A DNA stretch of 64,000 bases from Isoetes taiwanensis (lineage: Eukaryota; Streptophyta; Lycopodiopsida; Isoetales; Isoetaceae). The stretch covers positions 122,001-186,000 of the forward strand of contig JAJEKV010000083.1 of the NCBI GenBank assembly GCA_021234155.1, read 5' to 3'. The notes beneath the pieces were generated by a model. That model was not told the DNA's origin. It worked only from the letters and a program-made list of their open reading frames with translations, and made no database searches. Below are positions 55,189 through 64,000 of this stretch, in pieces (position 1 is the first letter of the stretch; each line of letters begins with the position of its first letter). A program made the position numbers and the translations under genes.

Positions 55189-55201
55189 GCAAGCCCTCCT
55201 T
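55189..55201. repeat. LINE target site duplication, right copy
   Basis: GCAAGCCCTCCTT, identical to 39748-39760. Confidence 0.9.
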
Positions 55202-58200
55202 CCAATCACGCGCTTCAGAATATTTGCTCATAAGCATTATATGGCGGGACCTGGCCCACATGGCTGTTTAAAATTGGGTCAAAAAGCTGGGGACTGGAGC
55301 CCTAAGAAATTGGAAGAGAGCACTATATAGTGTCTCAGATTGTCCAGGTATAATGTTTACAGCAAGAACAAAACAAGCCAGCCATTTCGTTGCCACAATC
55401 CAGCACGTTTCATTCTTTCTACAGACCCGTTTCCACCACACATTCTACGAAACTATATAGCTCCATGTTTTTCCTTATTAGATCAAACAAATCAAAGAAA
55501 GGCCGTGTATACGCAAAGGAAAAGAAAATGCCATTGAAAAAAAGACCTACCTCTGTCCTTAAAATGGTACTGGGTATGGCAACAACAGTCTCGATGGAAG
55601 CTTCAGAACGGCAGAGGCTAAAATCCCAACTATACTAAACCCTCGAGAAAAGCGATGGCCTCTGGTCAGAGGATTGCCTGCAAATCATATCCTCTTCGGT
55701 CTGCCCTGCCAGTTACTCGGTTGGAGCATCCTGGATCCAGAACGCAGGTGACCGAGAGTTTCGAATAGTAGGTTTGGAGCAGTCATCAGCATATTCTAGG
55801 TATATTCTCGCATATACCTAGGATATGCCATAAACCCACATAAACAAGGGTTTGCCCCCCTAGGGACAACCCAAAAAGGAATACATTTTGGTTGTTTGTC
55901 ATCATGACATGAAGTGGCTAAAGGTTGTTGCGAAATGTAGAGTATAGCCAATAGACTCCCTCCAATCCAATCTCCAAGCAAGCAAATTCCCTCCAATCTA
56001 TCAACCAAGTAAGCAAATTCCCTCCAATCTACACTTTAAGAATGTAAAACCAAGAAAAGAATTTCAAATTCTTGCCAGGTCTTTGCATATATATCAGTAT
56101 CTATAGCAGTAGAGCATGGCACAAGAGAATCAAAGTATGAACAAAATAATTCGGATGATGTCCAAAATGAGGATGGTGATATTGACAAAGGGAAGTAGAA
56201 AATGGCCGAACAAAATACTCTGAACGAAATGACAAAAATGATATTCAAGAACGAGACGGCCAAATTATATTCCAGGTTTACGACAAAACGAAATCAGGAA
56301 AAAAAAGTAGAAAAGGTTGTTACGTGCTTGAGAAATGAAGCTAATTCTCTATCACCTATTCAAAGACATGTATTGGTTTCCAGAGTCTTGTAAGACATCT
56401 TCAGAAGCAGTGGTGAAACATTCATTATTACAAAATATCAAAGATGGATTAGAAGAGGTTAAATCTTCTAATGGCAGTGAAGTCGCATTACATTAAACAG
56501 GGACACATGGGCCTCATGTAGTTTCAGGAATTTATAATTTTTCGTTGAATCACTACTAGATTATTACATCATCAAGAATTGGTTCATGATATTTTTCCAC
56601 AATTTTTACGAACAATGAGCTGAACAACCAATTGAGAAAGGAAGGGGAGAAGGGGGGGAGAGAAGGGAAGAAGTTGAGAAAGGGAGAGGTTGGGAGAAGC
56701 GGGGTTGAAAGAGGGGAAGTTGGGGGCAATGGGGAAAGTTAGGGAACTCAGACTAAGAGGGAGGGGCTAGAGAGGAGAAGTTGGGGAAGGGGAAGTTGGA
56801 AGAGGAGGGCAGTTGGGCCACGAGGGAAGGAGTAGATAGCATACTGGGCGAGGGTGTTAAAAAAAAAAAAATTTGAGGGGCCATCAAAATGGCGGGGTGT
56901 CTTGGCGTAAGCTGCACATGAAACCATTTGATGGCCCAAAATTTTTTTTTGAAATAACACCGAAAACGTGGCGTTATCGCCTTAACACTTTGCCAGGAGT
57001 TTTGGGCCATCCGATCATTATCAAAATCGATCTGGATCCGTCCATTTCATAACATCCTAGGGTGTTATGGAGTAGCAGTGTGTTATAGCTCCAGTAACAC
57101 ACTGATCAAGATTGATCTGAGCCGTTGGATCACTATAAACTTGAGGGGCAGTGTGTTAAGGGGTGGAGAATGGGCAGGCCACAATGGGCTGGGCAGGCCC
57201 TGCCCTGCGTCTTGATGTTTGCCATTGATACACCTGCGAAATTCTTCCTGCATATGAGAAAATGATCTCACCATAGATTATCCTCAAGCCTTACCTCCTG
57301 CTCAGCTCCAAGCTAGCCTATCTGCTCAGCTCCAACCTACACAGTGTCCAAGCGGCCCATGGATTCGATGCACAGTTTTAGAAGATTGGAAGTACGATCT
57401 TGTCCAAGTAAGCTGCAGGAGTCGAGAACGAAGTTTAAAAAAGAAGAAACCCTTCTTCATGACAGTAAGGGAACAGACTATGATAAACAACAGACTATTT
57501 AGTAGAGCTTTGACATGCTTCGGATTGTAGCAGAGAGTTCCTTGGCCAGCATTCCAGAGAATCATCACCATGCTCTAGGTACTATGTATAAGGTAGATTA
57601 AATCTTAGCCCCGCAACACAGATAAATAGATCGGCTTCAGGAGTCAGCATTGTAAAGAATTCTTGAAATTACGGCATCCGAACTTCGATACTGCTCTGGA
57701 AATCTATGGCTTAAGTAAGAGTGTTGAATACCTAGACATTTACAGGCCATGATGTTTCCCCTGCCTCACCCACCTCAGAAATAGAGCCTGATCCCTTGTT
57801 TGCAAGCTGCCGAGGGGGAAGCAAGGTCTTTTTTTCTTCCCGTTCTTAGCTTGGCAATCACTGGCAGAGGGAGTTCTTCGCAATGGATCGGCTGATAAAG
57901 CAGATAAACAAGATAAACAGGCAGAAATCTGTGGCTTGCCGTTATCGGACTTTAGAGTCCTTGAGGAGCAGAAGGTGTCTGCCATAGCCAGGGTTCGGGA
58001 AGGCGGGTGAAAAAGGGCCACAGCCAAATCCCACCCAGTCTCTACATGTTGCCACTGTTTTCCCAGCCTTGAAGTATTTCATTTGCTTCTTGCTCTGCAT
58101 TCTCAAATCAGAATTGCTGCTCCTTCTTATGATGCCGCTACCACTTAGGTGCACAAGCTCGTTTCTTGAAGCGGAAAAACAGATAGAAACAGAGCCCTTT

Positions 58201-58469
58201 TTGCCAACACTATATTCTAGGCCATAATTAAATCACAGATTGTGTGTTGAACAAAGGATGATCAAGCATCCTGGATCAATGACGTGGATCTGCCAGCAGG
58301 GCAATCCACATGAATCGACACATACCTTTTCAGTTTTGTTCATGTATATATATGTGAGCCACGGCTGGGGCTTTTCCAGCCAGATCAATCCATTTCTCTC
58401 ATTAGGCGATGAAGACGATTTTGAGAAGGCTGGGCACCGGAGATCCCAGAAATCCTTCCTGCTCCAAGA
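55202..58469. other. region between LINE and second Ty3 element
   Basis: No supported gene. Seen in it: a small repeat AAATTCCCTCCAATCTA twice near 55985 and 56015; a GA-rich strand bias at 56633-56800 (GGGGAGAAGG-type runs); a small inverted repeat at 56853-56961; and several short open frames without family signature. Confidence 0.4.
56853..56961. repeat. small MITE-like inverted repeat
   Basis: GGTGTTA, an A-run and TTTGAGGGGCCATCAAAATG at the left are mirrored by CCATTTGATGGCCC, a T-run and AATAACACC at the right. 109 bp in total. No target duplication recognised. Confidence 0.5.
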
Positions 58470-58739
58470 TGATGAGATCACGCCAAGTGACGCGCATGCA
58501 TGTAGATTCTAGGTTATTCTAAAACCTTTTAGAAATAGCCCCGCATATGAGAAAGACACGAGGGAATATCTTCAACAAGTTTTGATAGTGCATTTGGCAA
58601 ATGTGTATGCCTTGTAATTAGAAGGTTGCAAGTTCAAATCTTGTTTTGTGCAACTACCTTTTTGTATCCGTGTGACGACCATCCTTTGTATATACGAATA
58701 TAATGTTTGTATGATACGAATACCCATATGATCGTCACA
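58470..58739 (-). repeat. 3' LTR-like repeat, second element
   Basis: Begins TGATGAGATCACGCC and ends GATCGTCACA. Similar throughout to 62984-63254 (AGAAGGTTGCAAGTT, TTTTGTATCCGTGTGACGAC shared). The inner 68 bp are bounded by TGTGACGA and its inverse. Confidence 0.8.
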
Positions 58740-58756
58740 CCAACTTCCCCCCTCCT
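58740..58756 (-). other. polypurine tract, second element
   Basis: Minus strand AGGAGGGGGGAAGTTG directly before the 3' LTR start TGTGACG. Confidence 0.75.
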
Positions 58757-58784
58757 ATGATGGCAACGAGGAGTCCAAAATTTC

Positions 58785-59590
58785 TCAAACTTCAAATTCC
58801 TCATGATCATCCATCTCGACTAGTACTGGAGGTGAAGGTACTCGATCTAGAAATGGATTCGCCATATAGGGTTCCAACAAAGACACATGGAACACTGGGT
58901 GAAGTCGAACTGCCGGCAGAAGCTCCAGACAAAAAGTAGCATCATCAACTCGTTCAATGATCCGATAGGGACCCAAGCGCCGGTAGTCAAGCTTGTTACA
59001 AGGACGAGACGTCGGCAAATCCCGATGCAAGAGCCAAACAAGATCACCAACTGCAAAAGCAGGAGTATCTTGGTGGTACTGATCTGCATGATAACGATAA
59101 CGTGCTTTGGCCTAGAGGAGATGGTGCTGAAGATCATGCGGAGCTTCGCGAGCCTGTCTTCAGCACTGGGATTGACTGAGTCATATCCAGGAGCCATGAA
59201 AGACCACCGGAGATGCATGCCGAAATGAATAAAGAACGGTGTCTGGCCCGTGGAAGCATGGACAGAATTATTGTAAGTAAATTTCGCCGGGGGTAGCCAA
59301 TCAACCCAGTCATCCTACTGATAATTGATGAAGCATCGTAAATACTGCTCAAGTGTTTGATTAATGTGCTCCACTTGCGTATTGGTCTCTGAGTGATGTC
59401 CGAAGGAGAGCTAACGTTCTACATGCAAGAGTTGCAAAAGGCGTTTCCAAAAACCGGCAACAAACTGGGGGCCGAGGTCATTGACAATGGTATCTAGTAA
59501 GCCATGGAGTCGAACCACCTCTTGACGCAAGAGAACAGTTGTGGCTTCAAGAGAGATAGAAGTGTTGCACAGTGATCCAATGAGACAGCC
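58785..59590 (-). pseudogene. integrase C-terminal part, second element
   Basis: From 59590 on the minus strand: EVVRLHGLLDTIVNDLGPQF (second Asp replaced by Asn), then FGHHSETNTQVEHINQTLEQ (in place of HPQTDGQTERxN). Then TYNNSVHASTGQTPFFIHFG, and at 59030-58785 LDYRRLGPYRIIERVDDATF and LHPVFHVSLLEPY (GPY/F module). The altered catalytic positions and frame breaks mean it is inactive. No chromodomain follows. Confidence 0.85.
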
Positions 59591-60379
59591 GACATGTCAT
59601 TTTGCCAATACCTGAGAGTATAACCAACATATATTTACATCTCGTCCACCATAAGATTAAGCATCTCGATCCTTTCCCAAGTCCATTTACAACAAATACA
59701 ATCTACAACATGGTTCATTATGCAAATAACTTAAGACAATAGCTTGTTTATTTACTCATCCACCATTAGGACATAAGCATGATTTTGCTATGTTCATGCC
59801 TCCGTAATTTCAAAATGCCATAAAAAATAAAAATCATAAATCATTACTTCTATTTGCATGTCCACCTCCCCCCCTTAGTCAATACCGCCTTGATTTATTT
59901 CCTATTTGCAACGATAACCACATGCAACGTTCTTACCATGTATTTTCTGCAACTGAGCACTAGTCCCTTGCCCAATGCCCCAAATAAAATTTCAAAGTGA
60001 AATTTGCACACTTCCCAGAGGCCCAAGGGGCTCTTTATGCTTCCTGATTTATATTCATCATGCTATTCTTGGTCTCCCTACTTACCCCTACTGCCACTTC
60101 CTACTTCGTGCCTTGTCCTTGCACATTATTTAACCATTATTTGTCTATTGAAATAGAAAGATGGGAGACCATGTCAAATCCAGCCTCCATGTTTCAAAGT
60201 ACCTTGTTTCAGTGTACCATGTCAACTCCTGCTTCTTGTAGTGCTTACCCTCTGTTTGGGCATGCCCATGTTCCACATCTCAATCCTATTCCACCAGTAT
60301 TTTTGTCCATGCTTTCCTATTTACCCTATAGAGGTTATCCTACAAGGGTTAGAATAACTAGAGAAAAATCTATTTTCTT
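59591..60379. other. insertion inside integrase of second element
   Basis: Splits the integrase core between KMAHFI and EVVRLHG. AT-rich, about 0.8 kb, with no coding or terminal repeats that I recognise. The open frame at 60060-60392 has no family signature. Confidence 0.55.
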
Positions 60380-61383
60380 TACTTGTGAATGAAATGCGCC
60401 ATCTTGGAAAAACAGTGAAAGACAATAAAGATGGTGTTACGGCCCTGGAAGGATGGAAGCGCGACAATGAAATCCACTGAAATGCTCTTCCAAGGACCGG
60501 CTGGAGTGGTAAAGGCTGAATAAGTCCATGTGGATGGTGCTTGGGAGCTTTTACATAACAGCAAGTATCATATGAATGTACAAAAGTCTCAACAGTGCGG
60601 CGGAGACCTGGCTACCCATAATCTCGAGCAATGAATTCCAGAGTCTTGGCAATCCCAAACTGGCCAATGAGAGGAGAATCATGACAGGACTGCAGAACTT
60701 GAAGTCTGGGAGCACCCTCCGGAATATACATAAGTCTATCACGATTTTCGAATAAACCATAATATTATCCAGATAGATGATCACAAAATCCAAAAACTCC
60801 CAAAAAATAGTGTTAGTCATGTGCTAGAAGACCGTTGGATCATTGGTAAGGCCAAAAGACATAATGCTATACTCGAAATGACCATACAGAGTTCGAAAGG
60901 TTGTCTTCCACTCATCACCTTTCCTGATCCCAATAAGATTATAAGCACCTCGAAGATCGATTTTGGTAAAGTATCGTGCACCTTGTAATCACTCAAGTAA
61001 CTCTGCAATCACTCAAGTAAGTCAAGTAATCACTCAAGTAACTCAAGTGATCTTGTTGAGGCCGGGTAATCCACAACTAACCGCAAAGAACCGTCCTTCT
61101 TGGAAACAATGAAGATAGCAGCTCCCGCGGGTGAAAGAGAATGTGGGATAAATCTAGTCGCAAAATTCTCCTCGATACAGGTCCTCAAAGTCTCCAATTC
61201 TGTTGGCGACAAGCCATAGATAAGGCCATATGGCAGGATTGTCTCTGGCTGAAGATCAATGGGGCAGTCATAGGGACGATGCTCCGGAATCTTACTGGCT
61301 TTGACCTTATCAAAGACGTCGTCAAAATCCTTGTACTTATCAAGAAGGACAGGAGCAGATATAACTGAAGCAGAGCTAGTCAA
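60380..61383 (-). pseudogene. RT and integrase N-terminal part, second element
   Basis: RT starts at about 61383: DKYKDFDDVFDKVKASKIPE, RPYDCPIDLQPET, FIPHSLSPAGAAIFIVSKKD, GSLRLVVDY. After damaged blocks comes the catalytic box as FVIIYLDNIMVYSK, that is LDN for IDD. The sequence then jumps straight to IPEGAPRLQVLQSCHDSPLI and GLRRTVETFVHSYDTC (integrase zinc region) and WKSISVDFIVALP (first Asp). RT thumb, connection and RNase H are missing, so an internal deletion is likely. Confidence 0.85.
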
Positions 61384-61790
61384 AGGATGAACTTGGATTG
61401 CAAATGTTGAACTGGGATCTCGCCTATCAGATCTAATAAAGTTGTGAAGAGAGATCTTCGAGATACGGAGCTGAGGGCGTGAAGAGCCTCTACAGGAGCA
61501 GGAGCAGGAGCTGGAGTAGAAGCAAGAGTAGGAGTAGGAGCAGGAGCAGGAACAATTGGAACAAGAACTAGAGCAGGAACTGGAGCAAGAACTGGAGCTG
61601 GGACATTATCTAGACCATGGTCAGAATCTGAGACATGAACTGGACCAGAGACAAGAGCCGAATCAGGGCGTGGAGAAGAAATAGGAACAACAAGGACAGA
61701 ATCAGGAGCCTACGATATTGCGCGGACTGACTTCTAGAGGTTTCCGACTCAGACTGGCCCCTAGAGTTTTTCGACTGATTTGGGCGCTTC
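61384..61790 (-). other. low-complexity linker in place of protease
   Basis: Minus strand codes runs of Pro-Ala-Pro-Val/Thr (plus strand AGGAGCAGGAGC repeats at 61495-61610). No DSG/DTG protease motif is found between the knuckle and RT. Confidence 0.6.
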
Positions 61791-62526
61791 ACAGGGCATC
61801 TACGTGCAATATGACCAGCTTCTCTACATTAGAGACAAAGATTAGCCTCTCTTCGACGCTGTTTCTCGGCAGCAGACAAGGGTCCTCGAACCGCCCGATC
61901 AATCTGTATAGGCTCGGGCCCGGACCTGCTGGATTCTACAAATGGACTGGGGCAGACGTAGCAACAGATGCTTGTGAGATTAGAAAGACATGACTATGTC
62001 TCTCTTTCCTACGTTCGAAAAGCCGATTATCACAACGGACTGCAATTCTAATGGCTTCTTCTAGAGTCTGAGGGTCCTCCATAGATAACAACATATCTTT
62101 GACATCCTCATGTAAAACCCCTTGAAAGCAATCTCGAAGTGCAACATCATCCCAGGCTGTATCTACAGCAATTTGGCAAAATTCTGATGTATATACTGAT
62201 GCTGGACAAGAGCCTTGTTTGAGATTGCAGAGTTTTATGACTGTTGCGCACTGATGATTGGTGTCTTCAAAGCATGCCTCGAGCTCTACAGTGGAGGCAG
62301 CAAAATCCTGCAATTCGGGGGCTCCTTTCTCCAACAAAGGAGCAAACCAACTTAGAGTTGGTCCTGCGAGGAGGGAACCAATCAATCCAACTTGTTTCTG
62401 GGCCATGGAATATCTATGAGGATGGAGCTGGATCACAAGTTTGATCTGATTCAAAAAACCACGAAGCTTGGACCGAGAGTCGTCAAACTTCTCGGGCAAG
62501 CTAATTTTAGGCTTTGATGGCCTCAA
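61791..62526 (-). pseudogene. gag with CCHC knuckle, second element
   Basis: From 62526: RPSKPKISLPEKFDDSRSKL, RGFLNQIKLVIQLHPHRYSM, LLAGPTLSWFAPLLEKGAPE, YTSEFCQIAVDTAWDDVALR, GVLHEDVKDMLLSMEDPQTL and LEEAIRIAVRCDNRLFERRK. This is the Retrotrans_gag domain. A CCHC knuckle (CREAGHIARRCP with one stop before it) follows near 61800. The gag frame of 196 residues is the best preserved part of this element. Confidence 0.9.
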
Positions 62527-62983
62527 TCCAGAGCTGGTCGGAGATTCATGTGAAGCAACCTATTCTCTGAGCTCCTTATTATCTGACTGCAACTGCTGGC
62601 ATACTTGAACAAGCTGTTGAACCTGCTGTAATAAGCATGAAATCTCCTCCATAGAGATAATAACCACCAAATATGGATAAAAGGATTGCTTAGGATCAGA
62701 GCAGGCAAGAACCGGTAAGGGATTCCGGTACAAACTGTCATGAACCTACACGAAAACAAGGAAAATACTTGAAAAATATACAAGAAATACGGAGGAAATA
62801 TGCCAAGTTCGGTGAAGAATCTAATATATGAAGAAGAATCAAGAGTACAATGGCCCAAAAGCAAGCAGGAACACGAGATAGGTGTCTAGAAGGCTCAAGG
62901 CTGACGTTGCACTAGAATGGTTCGACAAGAAGGAGGTGACTTCTTATATATCTAGGCCAACGGTTAGGATCGCGCCACTCCAA
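62527..62983 (-). other. leader region of second element
   Basis: Between gag and the LTR-like repeat. Minus strand TATATAAGAAG at 62949-62939 could be the LTR TATA box. In that case the true 5' LTR extends further in than the shared 270 bp and the 3' LTR is truncated. No clear tRNA primer site recognised. Confidence 0.45.
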
Positions 62984-63254
62984 TGGATGAGATCATGCCA
63001 AGTGTCACACATGCATGTAGGTTCTAGGGTATTCTAGAACCTCCTGGAAACAGCCCCACATATGAGAAAGACGTGACGGAATATCTTCAACTAGTATTGG
63101 TAACGCACTTGGCAAAGGTGTGTGACTTGCAACTAGAAGGTTGCAAGTTTAAATATTGTTCCATGCAACTACCCTTTTGTATCCGTGTGACGACCATCCT
63201 TTATACATATGAGTATAATGTTGGTATGATACGAATACCTATATGGTCGTCACA
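62984..63254 (-). repeat. 5' LTR-like repeat, second element
   Basis: Begins TGGATGAGATCATGCC and ends GGTCGTCACA. Matches 58470-58739 with about one difference in ten by eye. Confidence 0.8.
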
Positions 63255-63931
63255 GACATTGTTGGACGAATGTTGACACTCTGCAACTTCTGACATTTTA
63301 GAAGATGTTTTCTTCAAAGATTTTGTTGTACTACTTGGCTACATTTAAGAACAAAGCATTGCATGCACATGTGCAAGCACTTTCAAAGATTAACTACATG
63401 GAAATCTTTTACAGTAAATGTGTAAAAATCCAAGTGGTACTTCAGATTCACAAATGTGGTATTTGATTACATGAAGAAGGTGTAAGCCCGATTGCAGACA
63501 ATTTTAGCTATGATAAACATCAACATGTATAATGATTTTTATATCAAGCCTATGACACTTGGTTGACAGATATTGTTGCAAGCGTGGGGGGCAACATGCA
63601 TTACTAGCTACGTAATTTTTTGAAGGCCATCGGAGTAGCCAAGTTCGATCCTTAGATACCTTTAACCATTATATGTTTTTTGCTTTCTCTATGTACAACA
63701 CCCTTTCGAAGGGCCCGAAACAATCCCCCCCCACAACCCCCAACCCCCAACCCAAAAAAAAAACATACACACACCCCATTATCCTTTACGTTCTTGTGAA
63801 ACTTCGCTTAAGTCCGCTTTTCTTGAATGAATGCTCGTACAAGGGTGACCTAGGGTAGCAAGAGCCCCTCAAGCCACACACACACATCCCCCTCCCCACA
63901 AAAAAAAAAAAAAAAAAAAAACAACAACAAG

Positions 63932-63967
<36 letters not shown>

Positions 63968-64000
63968 TATATAATGTAGTTTTTGAATTAACACCATCAG
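63255..64000. other. right end, simple repeats
   Basis: No gene recognised. A C/A-rich run at 63724-63775, a poly(A) run at 63899-63921 and an (AAC)n run at 63921-63966. Confidence 0.7.

Larger units (their letters stand above)
58470..63254 (-). mobile_element. second Ty3/gypsy element, degraded
   Basis: Direct repeats at 58470-58739 and 62984-63254 (LTR-like; both start TG and end CGTCACA on the plus strand). A purine tract directly inside the left copy (minus strand AGGAGGGGGGAAGTTG) shows minus orientation. Order on that strand: gag, CCHC knuckle, [no protease], RT, [no RNase H], integrase with an internal insertion. Many stops. Confidence 0.85.

Noticed and set aside
60060-60392. 110-codon frame in the integrase insertion
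   Set aside because: No family signature; it partly reads across the junction back into integrase sequence.

Overview
This is nuclear DNA of a land plant, from a repeat-dominated part of the genome. A fern or another non-seed plant is my best guess. The reasons are interrupted genes with GT-AG-like splice signals, chromodomain Ty3/gypsy and L1-type elements of plant style, the first exon of a nuclear-encoded T7-type organellar RNA polymerase, and a DUF7869-type protein of the kind I associate with non-seed plant genomes. The species assignment is inference. I see no rRNA or CRISPR array and did not recognise a tRNA. Almost every coding region is interrupted by stops or frameshifts, so most of what follows is remnants.

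Layout. (1) 1-1.5 kb, minus strand: a broken DUF7869-like protein that runs off the left edge. (2) 1.5-5.3 kb plus 24.4-24.7 kb, plus strand: a broken locus (called D here) with a ParB-like domain, a beta-class DNA methyltransferase-like protein and an FCP1-like HAD phosphatase domain, and with palindromic repeats between the parts. The HAD domain is cut in two by (3) a 19-kb minus-strand chromodomain Ty3/gypsy retrotransposon (5311-24383). Its two 1.55-1.58-kb LTRs, primer binding site, polypurine tract, gag, protease, RT, RNase H, integrase and chromodomain are all recognisable. Between its primer binding site and gag lie two extra genes with their own TATA boxes. One ends in an unmistakable histone H3 fold; the other is unrecognised. 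Each has two 67-69-bp palindromes upstream. (4) Nested in that retrotransposon between protease and RT is a 5.86-kb DNA transposon (called E, 10807-16667) with 19+ bp terminal inverted repeats and a 4-bp ATAC target duplication. It carries a Ulp1-like protease and a second FCP1-like HAD domain. (5) 25.2-25.9 kb, minus: exon 1 of an organellar phage-type RNA polymerase (RpoT) with a presequence and one in-frame TGA. (6) 29441-38009 and 43961-51149: two large CACTA-like elements with matching terminal inverted repeats and 3-bp target duplications (TAG and TCC). They have no visible transposase and are filled with 19-bp minisatellite arrays, a large palindrome and subterminal repeats. (7) 39759-55188, minus: an L1-type LINE with a 29-nt poly(A) tail and a 13-bp target duplication. 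The second CACTA-like element sits between its ORF1 and ORF2. (8) 58470-63254, minus: a degraded second Ty3/gypsy element without protease or RNase H. (9) Simple repeats at the right end.

Insertion order can be read from the nesting: locus D, then the chromovirus, then element E; and separately the LINE, then a CACTA-like element. The most unusual contents are the histone H3-like gene inside a chromodomain retrotransposon, the ParB/methyltransferase/HAD cluster, and the recurrence of an FCP1-like HAD domain in two different mobile loci.
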